Assembly (NCBI GenBank): GCA_947561395.2
Contig: OX387184.1
Coordinates: 20,733,687-20,797,686, forward strand
Length of the DNA stretch: 64,000 nt
Origin: Buxus sempervirens
Taxonomy: Eukaryota; Streptophyta; Magnoliopsida; Buxales; Buxaceae
Reading direction: 5' to 3'
Within the stretch, counting starts at the first letter, position 1. Every line of letters starts with the position of its first letter. Position numbers and translations under genes: made by a program. The notes under the pieces are model-generated. The model was not told the DNA's origin and did no database searches. It worked only from the letters and a program-made list of their open reading frames with translations. Shown piece by piece: positions 47,235 to 58,848 of the stretch.

Positions 47235-49922
47235 ATGGATTTTGCACGGGATCAGGAGCGGGCGGCAGATGATGTGACTCACGTGCCGACAGATATAGAT
47301 CCGGTAAGGCAAGCCATTGCATTATTTCTTTTATTTTACACATTCTTCTATACATCTCCTTTCATCAATATGTTTTCATTGTCGTAGGTATTACGAAGTC
47401 ACATTGTTCGTATGATCGGCTTTGCCCGTGACTTCACACGGCATTGTACCGACTTTGCTGGCTCTTTACGCCACTCCCATCGACATCCACCACCGCCAGA
47501 TGCTGAGCCTGACTGGCGTTGTACTGATGATGTGGCTCCTCCACCACCTCCAGATGCGGAGCCCGACTGGCCTTGTAATGATGATGTGCCTCCTCCACCA
47601 CCTCCAGATGGCGATGGCACTGTTGATGCACACGCAGAGTTTTCATCACCTCCTTTTGCTGGAAGTGTGCCAACTGATGAACCCGCAAGTACATCTGAGG
47701 GTCCAAGTACGATGCAATCTTGTCCCAGAGGTAGGGGGAAGCGAGTAAAGCACCTTGTACATAAATTGAGGTCACCCTTTGTCGAGACGCATAGATTCCC
47801 CCCATTACCTGAACGAGAGACAAAAGCGTGGATGTATGCCATGACACCAGGGTTTTCGCCGATGTAAGTATATATCTTCTGTAATTGAGAGTAATTAACA
47901 GATTTACACCATTCAATATTGTGTTTATAGTTGGTTGTTGTTTTTTTTTTTTCCCTTATAAGTGGAATTGACGCATGCAGGGAAAAACTTGTTGATTTCG
48001 GTGATTGCTTTGCGACTCGATTCGATCTACTTGGTCTTTTTCCACGACGAAGGGTTAGCGACCTGGTAAGTTATTTGTATCGAAAAGTGTATCATTTGTT
48101 TTAGGTTACAATGGTACTTGGATTAGTTTTCTCACTCAGGTGATTGTGGAATAGGTTATGCACATGTATGTGCTTGCTCGTGTCAAATCTACGCGGGAAC
48201 ATGCATCAACTATCCGTCGTCATTACATTACACCCTACACATCTGTACGTATATAGGATTGTATGTTAGGACGCTTAGAATAATTAATTATCAATGCATA
48301 TGGAGTACTACAGCGGACTAATATATTGTACTTGTGGTTTACAGGCTGCAATCCTAAAAGGAACAGTGACTGTAGAAGATGCTGTACGAAGTCAATTTTC
48401 ACGAGATGTTGTAGGATGTAGTTTGCTTCGATGTCATATGGTATGATAAATTTCGAATATTTTATTACTCTCATTTACATAATTATTAACGCCTAGTACA
48501 CCTTGTATTGTCATTTGATAGGCTTTCCTACCGATCTTGAGGAGGAACCATTGGTTCTTGGTTGTTTTGAACATCAAGGACCAACGGATCGAAGTGTTAG
48601 ATTCGGTACCGAAGAGTCGGCCTGGTGATTACCGTGCTGTATCAACGAAATTGGTATGTAAAAAGCTATATAGTTTCAATGTATTATATAAATTGATATT
48701 GAATGGTTCAATTTTCATTGCAGACAACTTTTTTTTCAAAAGTCTTTGAGGAGCTTAAACGTGGCTGTGACAAGAGAGTGCAGGAGTGGTCAGTGGTGCC
48801 TGTGTCTGTGCCCTGTCAAAGTACTTCGTAAGTTCCCAATTTTATCACTCATATGTTACCTTAAATTACATGACCATTATAGAGATATTGGATAATGCCC
48901 TTAGGTTGCTTATTTGCTTATTTCCAAATAAGCAACCTGTGGAGCTCAAAGATGGTGTAGATGGGAAGATGGAGAGACGATGTAAACTTAGTGAGATTAT
49001 ACAGTTGTATATTAGGATGGTTTAGTTATTTTGCGTGGATGTATAAATTGTATTTATCAGGTGGTCATTTGTGTTTGAGGGCTTAGCCCATACTCCTATT
49101 TACAGGCGTTATATAGCCGTTTTTCTGAAAAAAATTTAAGAGGTTATTTTGTGTGTTTGGTTAGTTCTGAAGTTGGTTTTCATTACTTTGGGCCCTAAGC
49201 TAGCGCCCAGGAGCCAATATAAACCTGATATGGGTCGACCTGGTTCCGGTGTGCCACATTCTTTTAGTCGTTGAGATTGAAACTCAAATATTATAGGTAT
49301 ATCATTGGGTATTATGATATAAATAATTCCAATTATTAAAATTCTTTAGCAAGATACGTATTGGTGGAGTCTAATTTATTTTGATTTTATTTGTAATTCC
49401 AATTATTAAAATTATTTTAGCTAGATTCATTGGGTATTATCATCTGAATAATGGTGATATTTATTGAAGAATAAATCTTGAAATGAAATTAAAAGTATCC
49501 TCGGTGTTGCAATAATATTACATGCTTAAAATACAGTGGGAAAAAACATGAAATCATTATTGTTCGATCATGAATAATTACTACATTGAATTATAGCTTT
49601 ACCTTACCCCCAATAACACCTGTACTTTCTAGTTATTTGCCATGTCTACCTTCTCTTGATCTTTTCCATTTGTTGTGTAGTGACGATTGTGGTGTATTCG
49701 TAATGAAGTACATGGAATATTGGGATGGGCATCAATTGTCGACTAGGTTTGGGCAGGCAAGTATATATTTTCCTATGCAACATGATGTGGTTAAGACTTA
49801 CAGAATTTTTTTTAGCAAGTGTTTCATTTAAATTGTAACAGGAAAATATTGGACACTTTCGGCATGAATTGTTAGCATACCTGTTGCTCCACCCTGCAAA
49901 CACAATCAAGTTCCCGTTCTAA
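47235..49922 (+). CDS. Ulp1/C48 SUMO-type cysteine protease of a MULE, nine exons, frame intact
   Basis: Exons: 47235-47303, 47388-47863, 47981-48065, 48155-48244, 48345-48440, 48522-48653, 48724-48827, 49681-49756, 49842-49922. All borders are GT-AG except one GC donor (49757), and phases agree throughout, giving 402 residues. Residues 45-100 are Pro-rich with two DAEPDW repeats; 165-272 is a helical linker; the C48 peptidase domain covers about 250-402. The whole catalytic set is visible: His282 (NHWFLVVL), Asp299 (IEVLDSVP), Gln348 (VPCQ) and Cys354 (DDCGVFVMKYMEYW). Ulp1 proteins cleave SUMO-like conjugates; MULEs of the Kaonashi kind carry such genes (known). The start is the first in-frame ATG after an AG; it may be an internal exon of a formerly longer gene, since it resembles exon 6 of the gene at 58849-60597. 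Confidence 0.8.
48903..48938. repeat. Short perfect hairpin in protease intron 7
   Basis: AGGTTGCTTATTTG and its exact inversion CAAATAAGCAACCT are separated by 8 bases. A possible remnant of a tiny fold-back insertion. Confidence 0.8.
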
Positions 49923-50127
49923 TTGAGATGCTTAAACCTTCCTGAGAATGTGGATGCGTACGAATTTCGACCTTCTTGAGTTGCATTCTTTCTAAAGTCT
50001 CTTAATTTTGTGACCTTCTAATTTTTGTTTACTTTTGTATTAGATTATGAAAATTCCAGGAATTTAGTAGAAGCGATTTATATTCTTCTTTTTGAAATGC
50101 CTTTTCTGCTGTTCCTATTGCTGTCAG

Positions 50128-50346
50128 AGTGTTGTATCAGAAGATCCTCACTTTCATAGTATTATGAGCATACTGTCTGTAGTTGGACTCGTGGTATGTC
50201 TAGTTATGTGAAATTTTCTGAAGTCTTGTTAGTTTTTTTCTGTCAATGATTTGTAACCTTATTTTTACATAACTTTTATCTTTCAGGCTTTTGTAATAGC
50301 ATAGTCGTTGGGAATGGGACCCATTCCGTGGATTATATTGTCTGAG
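50128..50346 (+). pseudogene. ERD6-like sugar transporter, two-exon fragment
   Basis: Exon 50128-50193 (AG before, GTATG after) encodes SVVSEDPHFHSIMSILSVVG then LV. Exon 50287-50346 encodes AFVIA, then SLGMGPIPWIILSE and a GTATGC donor. The GMGPIPWIILSE block is the conserved cytoplasmic-loop motif of monosaccharide/ERD6-like carriers of the MFS. The second exon has an in-frame TAG after AFVIA where the family has Phe or Gly, so the copy is dead. The remaining exons are absent. It lies 200 bases after the protease stop codon on the same strand and looks like captured cargo. Confidence 0.75.
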
Positions 50347-51074
50347 GTATGCATAGTTTATTTAAATTGTTTACCACATCAATATAAGGAAAAATCCCTA
50401 TTGTCAATCTATTTTCACTTCAAGTCATTTGTCTTAGCACCAATGATGCTGATGCTAGTTTCGTCCTTCTTTTACGTGTCCTTCACGATGTCTCTTCGTC
50501 TTCTTACAACTTTGTTTTGTGTATGCAAGCAAGCGTGGATCTATCCAGTACGGGTAATTGAGATGCTTAAACGTTCATGATAATGTGGATGCGTACTTTT
50601 TTCCCTCAATATTAGTGATTTTAGCTGTACATTATCAACTTTTGGTTCAGTCACGTGAAAGATCCTGCCATTACTTAAATCATGTGTATGGAATGGATTT
50701 TTCTTCCTCACGTTCGAAATATCTGAAGCCCTTCTTAAGTATATTGTGAAATATTCAGAGATCTTTTGAGTTGAGGCAGTTCAATTTTGTCAAATATTGT
50801 TTCGACTTGTAAAATTTAAATCGACTTCTTCATTGTTTTCTCCATGTCATATGTTAACATCACACTAGCTTCATGATAACATGATTATTTACGTTTCTCT
50901 GTTTTTGTTCTTTCCTGTTGTTTTATTGTGCCTCTACTCATGTCAAATCTGTAATGATTCTTCAGGCTTTTCTGAAAGTTTGGTTTATTTTAGTTCTTAT
51001 GGATGGCAAAAGGAAGAGGAAAACAATTGTTTTCAGCAGATTATAATATTGCCTGTTGATCTGTTTCCAATTAG

Positions 51075-51795
51075 GCTTTGTGACGAAGCTACGAGTGCTC
51101 TAGACAGTACAACAGAAGCAGAGATATTAAGTGCACTGAAATCCCTAGCGAATAATAGGACATCCATATTCATTGCTCATAGGCTTACAACTGCTATGCA
51201 GTGTGATGACGTGAGCATTTCTTGCTGGGGGAACTGGTTATAAATGTATTTGTGTGTTTTTTTTTCTTTTCTGATGGTTCTCGCTTTTGACTTATCTGAG
51301 TAGATTGATAACTGGGTGTAGAGAAAGCTAGACTAGACTAACCACCATCTGCATATTATCTTCCTTGTTACTGATTCTGCAGGGAATTGGTGTTCCTTTT
51401 TTTTTTTTTCTGTGGTTGGGTTTGGTGGTGGGGGTGTGTGGTTGAATTTTTTGCTTTTTTGGTGGTGGGGTGGTGTTTTGTGTTTGGTGGGGGGGAGGAG
51501 GGCGGTGTTGGTGGTGCTGCAGCGGCAATGGTTGTGGGTTGGCTTCTTGTGTGTGGGTGTGTACAGATATGATTTCTTTTCAATTGGCTTATCTTGTTCG
51601 TTGTTTACTTTATTTTCCATTTTTTATTTATTTATTTTTTTCCAGGTTATTGTTCTAGAGAATGGGAAGGTGCATGAACAGGGGCCACATGAAGTTTTAT
51701 TATCAAATTCAGGAAGATATGCACAGCTATGGGGACAGCAAAATAATCCTATTGGCGGGGTTGATTCAAACGTCAGAGTTGAAGCAAGAGTGTGA
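51075..51795 (+). pseudogene. ABCB25/ATM-type mitochondrial ABC transporter, last two exons
   Basis: Exon 51075-51210 encodes LCDEATSALDSTTEAEILSA, LKSLANNRTSIFIAHRLTTA and MQCDD; it includes the Walker B aspartate-glutamate, the D-loop (SALD) and the H-loop histidine (IAHRL). Exon 51646-51795 encodes VIVLENGKVHEQGPHEVLLS and GRYAQLWGQQNN, ending at TGA 51793-51795. This is the C-terminus of the ABCB23-25 (ATM) half-transporters that export a sulfur compound from mitochondria for cytosolic Fe-S assembly (known). The frame is open, but Walker A, signature and membrane domain exons are missing, so it cannot work alone. The intron contains a G/T-rich low-complexity tract (51410-51550). Confidence 0.85.
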
Positions 51796-51825
51796 GAAGA
51801 GCACACACCGAAACCCTATAAAAAG

Positions 51826-51895
51826 CAGGAAGATATACACAGCTCTGGAGACAGCATAATGACCTTATCGATGGTGCTGATTCCAATGGCAGAAA
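51826..51895 (+). repeat. Diverged tandem copy of the ABC transporter exon tail
   Basis: AGGAAGATATACACAGCTCT at 51829 and the following 45 bases match 51711-51775 (AGGAAGATATGCACAGCTAT...) at about 75 percent by eye. The copy lies 30 bases after the stop codon. Confidence 0.75.
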
Positions 51896-52382
51896 AATAA
51901 TCCTATTAACAAATTTGATGAATTGTCAACGAGCATGGTCTTATATTTTCTGAAAGGTTTCTTCATAGCAAAATTGTAATCATTATGTAAATTCTAAAGA
52001 AAATGGATACTCTTCACATCCCTCAAAATTTAACTGCTTAGAGCCGAGGACTGAAAAACAGGTCGGCATGCTGCTGTGATGGCTGATTAGTAAGAGAATG
52101 GGTTGTCCAATTACGCGGAGGTCAGATCAGTATTCGTTCCTTGTTATCTTCGTGAACAGCTGGAGAAAAAAAAAACGTGGGTGGTATTAACAGAAGGTGG
52201 TTAAAATTTGAGTTTGGTAAGGCTGTAAACGAGCTCGGCTCAGGCTCTTAGACCTTGGGTTCAGGCTATTTGAAAAGTTGAAGTTTGATAAAAATTCTTG
52301 GGCTCAGGATATTTGAACTTTTACTTTGTTTAGATTTATGTGAAGGGGATATGATCCAGTCCCGTGGTCCCGCCTATCGTTA

Positions 52383-53925
52383 GCTCGAGTCCCATGTAAA
52401 ATAATTCGAGTCCCTTGTAACATTGCTCGAGTCCTACATATACTTAGCTCGAGTCCCATGTAAAATAACTCGAGTCCCATGTAATTAGCTACGGCACTCA
52501 CGTATACTAAGCTCGAGTCCCATGTAAAATTGCCCGAGTCCTACATATACTTAGCTCGAGTCCCATGTAAAATAACTCGAGTCCCATGTAAACCACGTCG
52601 AGTCGTCTCCCGTATACGTAGCTCGAGTCCCATGTAAAACTGCTCGAGTCCTACATATACTTAGCTCGAGTCCGATGTAAATTTGCTCGAGTCCCATGTA
52701 AAATTGCCCGAGTCCTACATATACTTAGCTCGAGTCCGATGTAAATTTGCTCGAGTCCCATGTAAAATAGCTCGAGTCCGATGTAAATTTGCTCGAGTCC
52801 CATGTATCCAACTGCTCGTGTCCGATGTAAAATAGATCGAGTCCCATGTAAATTTGCTCGAGTCCCATGTATACTTAGCTCGAGTCCAATATAAATTTGC
52901 TCGAGTCCCATGTATACTTAGCTCGAGTCCGATGTATATTTGCTCGAGTCCCATGTATACTTAGCTCGTGTCCGGTGTAAAATAGCTCGAGTCCCATGTA
53001 AATTTGCTCGAGTCCCATGTATACTTAGTTCGAGTCCAATGTAAATTTGCTCGAGTCCCATGTATACTTAGCTCGAGTCCGATGTATATTTGCTCGAGTC
53101 CCATGTATACTTAGCTCGTGTCCAGTGTAAAATAGCTCGAGTCCCATGTAAATTTGCTCGAGTCCCATGCATGGTATACAGCTCGTGTCCGGTGTAAAAT
53201 AGCTCGATTCCCATGTAAATTTGCTCGAGTCCCATGTCCATGTATACTTAGCTTGAGTCCAATGTATACTTGCTCGAGTCCCATGTATACTTAGCTCGAG
53301 TCCGATGTAAATTTGCTCGAGTCCCATGTATACTTAGCTCGAGTCCAATGTAAATTTGCTCGAGTCCCATGTATACTTAGCTCGAGTCCGATGTATATTT
53401 GCTCGAGTCCCATGTATACTTAGCTCGTGTCCGGTGTAAAATAGCTCGAGTCCCATGTAAATTTGCTCGAGTCCCATGTATACTTAGCTCGTGTCCGGTG
53501 TAAAATAGCTCGATTCCCATGTAAATTTGCTCGAGTCCCATGTATACTTAGCTCGAGTCCAATGTATACTTGCTCGAGTCCCATGTATACTTAGCTCGAG
53601 TCCGATGTATATTTGCTCGAGTCCCATGTATACTTAGCTCGTGTCCGGTGTAAAATAGCTCGAGTCCCATGTAAAATTGCTCGAGTCCCATGTAAATTTG
53701 CTCGAGTCCCACGTATACTTACCTCGAGTCCCATGTAAAATAACTCGAGTCCCATGTACAATTTGCTCGAGTCCCACGTATACTTACCTCGAGTCCCATG
53801 TAAAATTTGCTCGAGTCCCATGTAAATTTGCTCGAGTCCCACGTATACTTAGCTCGAGTCCCATGTAAAATTGCTTGAGCCCCACATATACTTAGCTCGC
53901 GTCCCATGTAAAATTGCTCGAGTCC
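52383..53925. repeat. Minisatellite, about 1.54 kb, 21-24 bp units
   Basis: Roughly 65 to 70 units share the core CTCGAGTCCCATGTA and alternate in their tails (AATTTG, AAATAG, AAATTG, TACTTAG). Variant cores CCGATG, CCAATG and CCGGTG occur in a fixed order that recurs, for example 52980-53130 against 53285-53450, so there is a higher-order period of several units. Divergence rises at both edges (CCTACATATAC forms at 52430-52740; CCCACGTATAC forms after 53705). It ends about 150 bases before the TATA box of the GRF gene. Open frames here (GTRANLHGTRA-type peptides) are repeat artefacts. Confidence 0.95.
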
Positions 53926-54074
53926 CTCCTACTAAAAGTCCTATGTTGGTGTCCTTGAGTCGTATGTCAAGTACGGTCGAGTCCTTAGTAAATAGGTCAA
54001 GTGCCCTCATATTTTGCGTGCTCGCATCTACTAATACAACCAACGTGTTTCACGTGGGCCTGCCTTCCGGCTCG

Positions 54075-54084
54075 TTTATAAATA
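54075..54084 (+). promoter_or_regulatory. TATA box of the GRF gene
   Basis: TTTATAAATA, 51 bases before the ATG at 54135, between the minisatellite and the gene. Confidence 0.6.
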
Positions 54085-54134
54085 CAAGTGTGTCAAGCGA
54101 GTCACTTATGCGCTACCCTTTGTGCGAAGGAAGA

Positions 54135-54806
54135 ATGGAAGTTTCGGCAAAGGCTACCGATCCCCACGCTCGTGTCCCATGTCCATGCGGGAAAGGGATG
54201 CTTAAAAGGAAACTCTCCCACACCTCACGTAATCTAGGGCGCTTTTTTTTCACTTGTCCATCGTCTGTAAGTATGCATTTTTACCAATCTGGCCATTCAA
54301 CTATTATAAGACTGTCTAAATTAAATGCATTATTTCTTACAGGGCAATGGTGGGAATGGATGTGGGTATTTTGTTTGGTGCGATGAGTTATTACTGTGTG
54401 AATGTGGGAGGGGACCATGCCGTGTGTTAACCGCAAAAACTCCAACAAACAAAGGGAGAAGATTTTACCGATGTCCTTTTGAAGTATGTGTGGAGTTGTT
54501 TAGCACTCAAATACGTTCCTCCCACACGAGATATTTTTCACAATGGGGACTTCCTAATTGATTTTCATGTCATTGTATTTCCAGGGCGAACAAAGCTGCC
54601 ATTTCTTCTCCTGGTTGAATGAAGTTGGGGTAGAAAAGGGTGAATCGTCGAATTCATGCGATGCAGAAAACACTGAACAAATACAGCCAAGGGCATGGGA
54701 AGTAGAACGACGGCTATTGCAGGAGGAGCGTGATCATGCGAGAAGGATGTCCGACATATACCGTGAGTTGCTTCACGACATTGACAAAGTTAAACTGGAC
54801 GAATGA
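54135..54806 (+). CDS. GRF-type zinc finger protein, two fingers, three exons
   Basis: Exons 54135-54266, 54343-54483 and 54585-54806, all with GT-AG borders and phase 0, give 164 residues. Finger 1 runs from about residue 14 to 59 (CPCGKGMLKRKL, GRFFFTCP, then CGYFVWCDE); finger 2 from about 64 to 103 (CECGRGPCRVL, GRRFYRCP, then CHFFSWLNE). Both fit the CxC...C...CxxFxW pattern of zf-GRF domains, which bind nucleic acid in other proteins (known). Residues 126-164 form a charged coiled-coil (WEVERRLLQEERDHARRMSD). Both introns cut their finger at the same place, after the TCPSS or RCPFE block. Small plant proteins of this shape are often transposon-linked (recollection). No break is seen. 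Confidence 0.82.
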
Positions 54807-57228
54807 ATTGGTTAACCGGTGATGGAGATGCATGTTTGGTGTGGTTGTCGTTGAGTTTTGGTTACAAAATGCTACTAAATGTAGTTTTATTTGGTTTGAC
54901 AAAATGCTAGTAACTATTGTGTAATATGTAACTGAAGACCATGTATGAGAACCTAAAAGTAGTTTTATTTCCATTTTCATGGAAAAGGAACATTATGTTT
55001 GATACAATGTTCACATTCGCTAATGATACAAAGGAAAAGAACTTACATCATATAGTGCCCAGAAAATAAGAATGAAGGAAATAGTGAAAATGGAGACCTC
55101 AATCACTCTTCATTGGTTAACTGCAAATTGTGAAAACGTTACCCCTGTATAAGTCCACCACTGTATGGCCCACAAATACGCATTGTGACTTCCATTTGAT
55201 TAATCAACTCCGTTGCTTTTACCTGTATCGCAATTGAAGCTCCCATTCAGAAATGCAGCAGGTACCACCCAAAAAGAAAAACAAAGAAACGCCCTTTCTT
55301 TTACTATCTTAGGATCTCACAATCTCAATACATAACACAATTTTCCAAACAACAAACAAAGGATTTATCTTCTCCAACAAAATTTCTGGGTTTATCTAAT
55401 GACTCAGACAGCTGGATAAAATCTTTAATCAATTCATTGGCCGGACCGTGGTTCCAAAGACTGTGAAGTAACCTATTAAATCACACAGCTAGATACAGGC
55501 ATTTGAATCTTGTATCTAGATAATGGAAGATACATGCATTTAAATCTCATAGCTAGATACAGGCATTTAAAGCACACTTGGGAGATACAGACATTTAAAG
55601 CACACAACTCTGTACATTTTCTTATTGCAAAAATCCATAGCTGTTGACTGGAGAACTCCACGTACGACAAATGTGTACATTTGATTGAATGTTTCAGAAA
55701 CGTAAATATTAAAAGGGGGAAAAAGTACAAGGTACCCACAAGGGTTGAGCAAACAGAGTAAAAAACAAAACAACAAAAAAGTACAAAAACCCTTGGGAAG
55801 AAAAACCAAAACCCAACAAAAATTACTCCATAAATGCAACAGATGACCAATTGCAAAACACTTATTGTGATAAAGGTGTTGCTTTAAATATCTTGTTGTG
55901 GCAGCTTGACGAAACGTAGCTGTTAGGTGGACTTGTAAAGCACTGGCTCATTAAATTTGGGAGACATCCCAGATTCCATATGACTAAAGAAATCCAATAT
56001 TTATAATTGCAGTTCCCACCATGTGGCACCTTTAGATACCTCGATCAACCTGCAAGTTCAAGGTCCCACATTTCATAAAAAGATTTAATGCCTCTCAAAC
56101 ATGGAATTTATTGATATTTAAACAATCTACAATTCCATAGAAATAATACAAGATTTGAGCCTTAAAAGGCACATTTTTTGGGGTTTTGGTTTAAGGTCTA
56201 TAAGAGACTAAACTATTTGAACTACATGAAAAATATAATGTGCATTAATCTGCTGTTAATACAGATAAGCCTGCATCTTTTATACCCATGTAACCATGCA
56301 TTAAATAAAGAAGATTTAATAGACTTACTAAACCATTTTTAATGTAAGCATGGAAATATGAAAATGCATCTGCTACTTAGCCAGCTCAGAAATTTGGGCC
56401 TTCTATTTCAATTTTCAAATAAAATTTAAAAAAAAAAAAAAAAAATTTGGTGTTTGGCACACTACACTTGCTTGCACCATTTTCCATCTGTTAAGTATGC
56501 ATACTTAGTATCTTCTTTGATATGCACCACTCAAGAGTTCAGACAGTTATCAGTTTCAAATATTTTCAAATGCATGGTATACAGAAGCCTTATCATCTTC
56601 ACCAACAAATTGTAGCAGGGCTTCATAAAAGCCTCCCAAAGGGGGAACTACCAAACTCAATTTAATGGTTGCTCAATGAGAAAACCAGGATCACAAGGGT
56701 ATTATAGCCACCATTCTGATCTCATTGGATATAATGATTATCTAAAGGCTGAAGTCTGGGCTTGGCGTGGGCAGGGAAGGGAGATGTAATTGAATTTTTT
56801 CATATCCAAGATTATATTCAATTGCAGATGCAGCCAGTTGACATTTCATACTGAAATGAAACAAACCATGAAGAAAGCACTGGAAATGGAGAGTACGGTT
56901 TAACCAAACATGAGTTTCCACAATATCCGATAGTTAAATAATGATACAAAGCCATAATTGTAATTCTGGCATTAGTTCTTCTAGTGTTAGTAAGAGTTTC
57001 CTGTAACATAATTAGCATAGGGTTTTTTTCTTTTTTAGTAAAAACAAAGTACACATCCATCTCCAGAAATACCGATCATAGTGGGACACCTTTCTCTTGA
57101 AAGAGGAAAATTAAGAAGGGAAAGGGAACAGAGCTTTCACTAATAACACCAGAAGTCAGTTTCTAAAAACCAAACTGCTTGGCCATTGAGTTATTTGAAC
57201 TATAAGCTACCTGCATTCATAAATCTCA
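54807..57228. other. Intergenic or 3' flank of the bZIP exons, no gene seen
   Basis: Near 55485-55610 a motif AGCTAGATACAGGCATTTAAA recurs three to four times in diverged form. A run of 19 A lies near 56427. Nothing else is supported over these 2.4 kb. Confidence 0.5.
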
Positions 57229-58051
57229 TTAGATTGCATCTATGTTAGCTGTTGTTTGGGGATCAGCATCTGGGTGACCATTACTCTCATCTTCTACTGA
57301 GTTCTGTCCTTGATACTTCTGAAGCTTCTCCTACATATGTATGATAGAAAGCATCAAGTTACAAATAAATCCACCAAAAGAGTAGCAAAATATGAAAGAT
57401 CAGACATCAGAAAAATATGGAATATTAAGACAGTAGCCCTATATGGAATCAGTATCATGCTTGGGGGAAAAAACTAATATATCAGAACCATATGCAAAAC
57501 TTACAGTTAAAGAGGTGTTCTCTGATGCCAATTTCTCACATTCCTCTTTTATACGCCCCAGTTCATCTCTGAGGGAAGTGTTCTCCTCTTTTAGTGTTTC
57601 CACTCGACGAGCAAGTTCCTCACACTCAGCCTAATGACATTTGAGTGATCAATACTAATAGAAGGACCGAAAGAGGATGTTGCACGTGGGCGCGGGGGGG
57701 TTGGGGGGTGTGGTAGCAGGTAATTAAATCGATTACATAGGTAACTATATAAATTTTCCATGCATTTGCTAGATTGCATATGGACAGATCAAGTAGGTGA
57801 GAAAGTGTGTCAACTTACATAAGTGCCCTCATATTACATAAAACACATGACTAATTGGCATATTGCAATTGAGGGCATTCATGGAATCAGCATAGATGCT
57901 ACCAGAGAACAACTAATATAAGTTATTAATCTTCTTGTCTATGAGTAAGTAAAAATCCAAAAACATCTCTAACCTGCTTTCTAAGCCTCGAACGTCGTGC
58001 TGATTCCCTGTTAGACTGCTTTCTTCTTTGCCTCGTAAGCTCCCTTTCATC
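57229..58051 (-). pseudogene. G-box bZIP factor (GBF type), last three exons
   Basis: Minus-strand exons 57974-58051 (basic region, DERELTRQRRKQSNRESARR then SRLRKQ), 57505-57630 (zipper: [40 protein letters not shown]) and 57229-57330 (C-terminus ending ADPQTTANIDAI, stop TAA 57229-57231). Splice sites and phases are intact. The basic region has the NxxxARRSR signature and the heptad leucines of group G bZIPs, which bind CACGTG boxes. Upstream exons with the Pro-rich activation region are not recognised in 58052-58848, where the transposon gene begins, so I treat it as a truncated or captured 3' part. It could be the end of a real gene whose 5' part was displaced by the MULE. Confidence 0.75.
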
Positions 58052-58848
58052 CTGTAAACAAATAATTGGGTGATTCAACAAAAGGTGAATGAAAGGACTC
58101 CATTGAAGGATCTCATGTACCAGTACCTGCAAAGAGATAGTAGCCCCGGAGGTAGCACCAATATCATATCAAAATAATAAGCCTCCGAAGGCTGGGAACA
58201 AGAACCTAACATTATCTGTAATTAGTCCTTGCAGAGGGAACAAACACACACTGAATTTAGGTTTCCCCAATTGGTGTTCAATACCTTTTTTGGAAAAGGA
58301 CAACAAGATAAAAGGAAGCATCATGGACCTCTTTATTCAATTTCAAGGTGGTGGATAAATATATTAAATATCATCGATAATTCCATCCATGTAACAGCTG
58401 TGGCCTTCTTAGTTTCCTTCTGTGAAGTGTGAACCCATAAATTAAAAGAGCGCCCATCACAATACATATACAATATCTCATGAAAAGGAATCTCAGTTTT
58501 AATGTGCAAGACATCTCAAGTACTTAAAGAAAGAATTACAAATGTAAAAAAAAACTTGCTCATTGGTATTATGACGTAGGAAGGGGGGAAAAAAACAAAA
58601 ATATAATAGTATACGAAACATTCACTTGGGAGCACCATGCTACCTGCAGCCTTTACTCCCAAATGATAACTTGATGGAGATTTCACGAAGCCAGTCTTCT
58701 TCCTCAGTTTGCAGATGGACCTGCATTCACAGACACAAACCCAAACTTAAGTAACTATCAAGAACAAAGACGAAACGAAACCAATTTTGAATGACAAGAA
58801 CAGTAAGCACATGTTAAGTATTTATACAATTCTACTACAATCTCGTAT
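58052..58848. other. Region between bZIP exons and the HMG gene
   Basis: Minus-strand exon-like bits occur (VHLQTEEEDWLREISIKLSF near 58640-58720 followed by a GT; GATSGATISLQ near 58130) but I cannot assign them. The first could be a further exon of either neighbour. Confidence 0.35.

Noticed and set aside
47434-47916. Minus-strand 160-codon frame opposite the protease exon 2
   Set aside because: Shadow of the Pro-rich repeat of the real exon; the plus-strand exon has matching splice sites and phase.
52304-53907. Long open frames reading GTRANLHGTRA/MGLEQIYIGLEL-type peptides on both strands
   Set aside because: They are produced by the tandem 21-24 bp units; no start context, splice sites or domain.
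52383-53925. Repeat array resembling a CRISPR array
   Set aside because: Units are adjacent without unique spacers and the DNA is plant nuclear; it is a minisatellite.
54714-54980. Minus-strand frame overlapping the end of the GRF gene
   Set aside because: Shadow of the GRF exon 3 with no own features.
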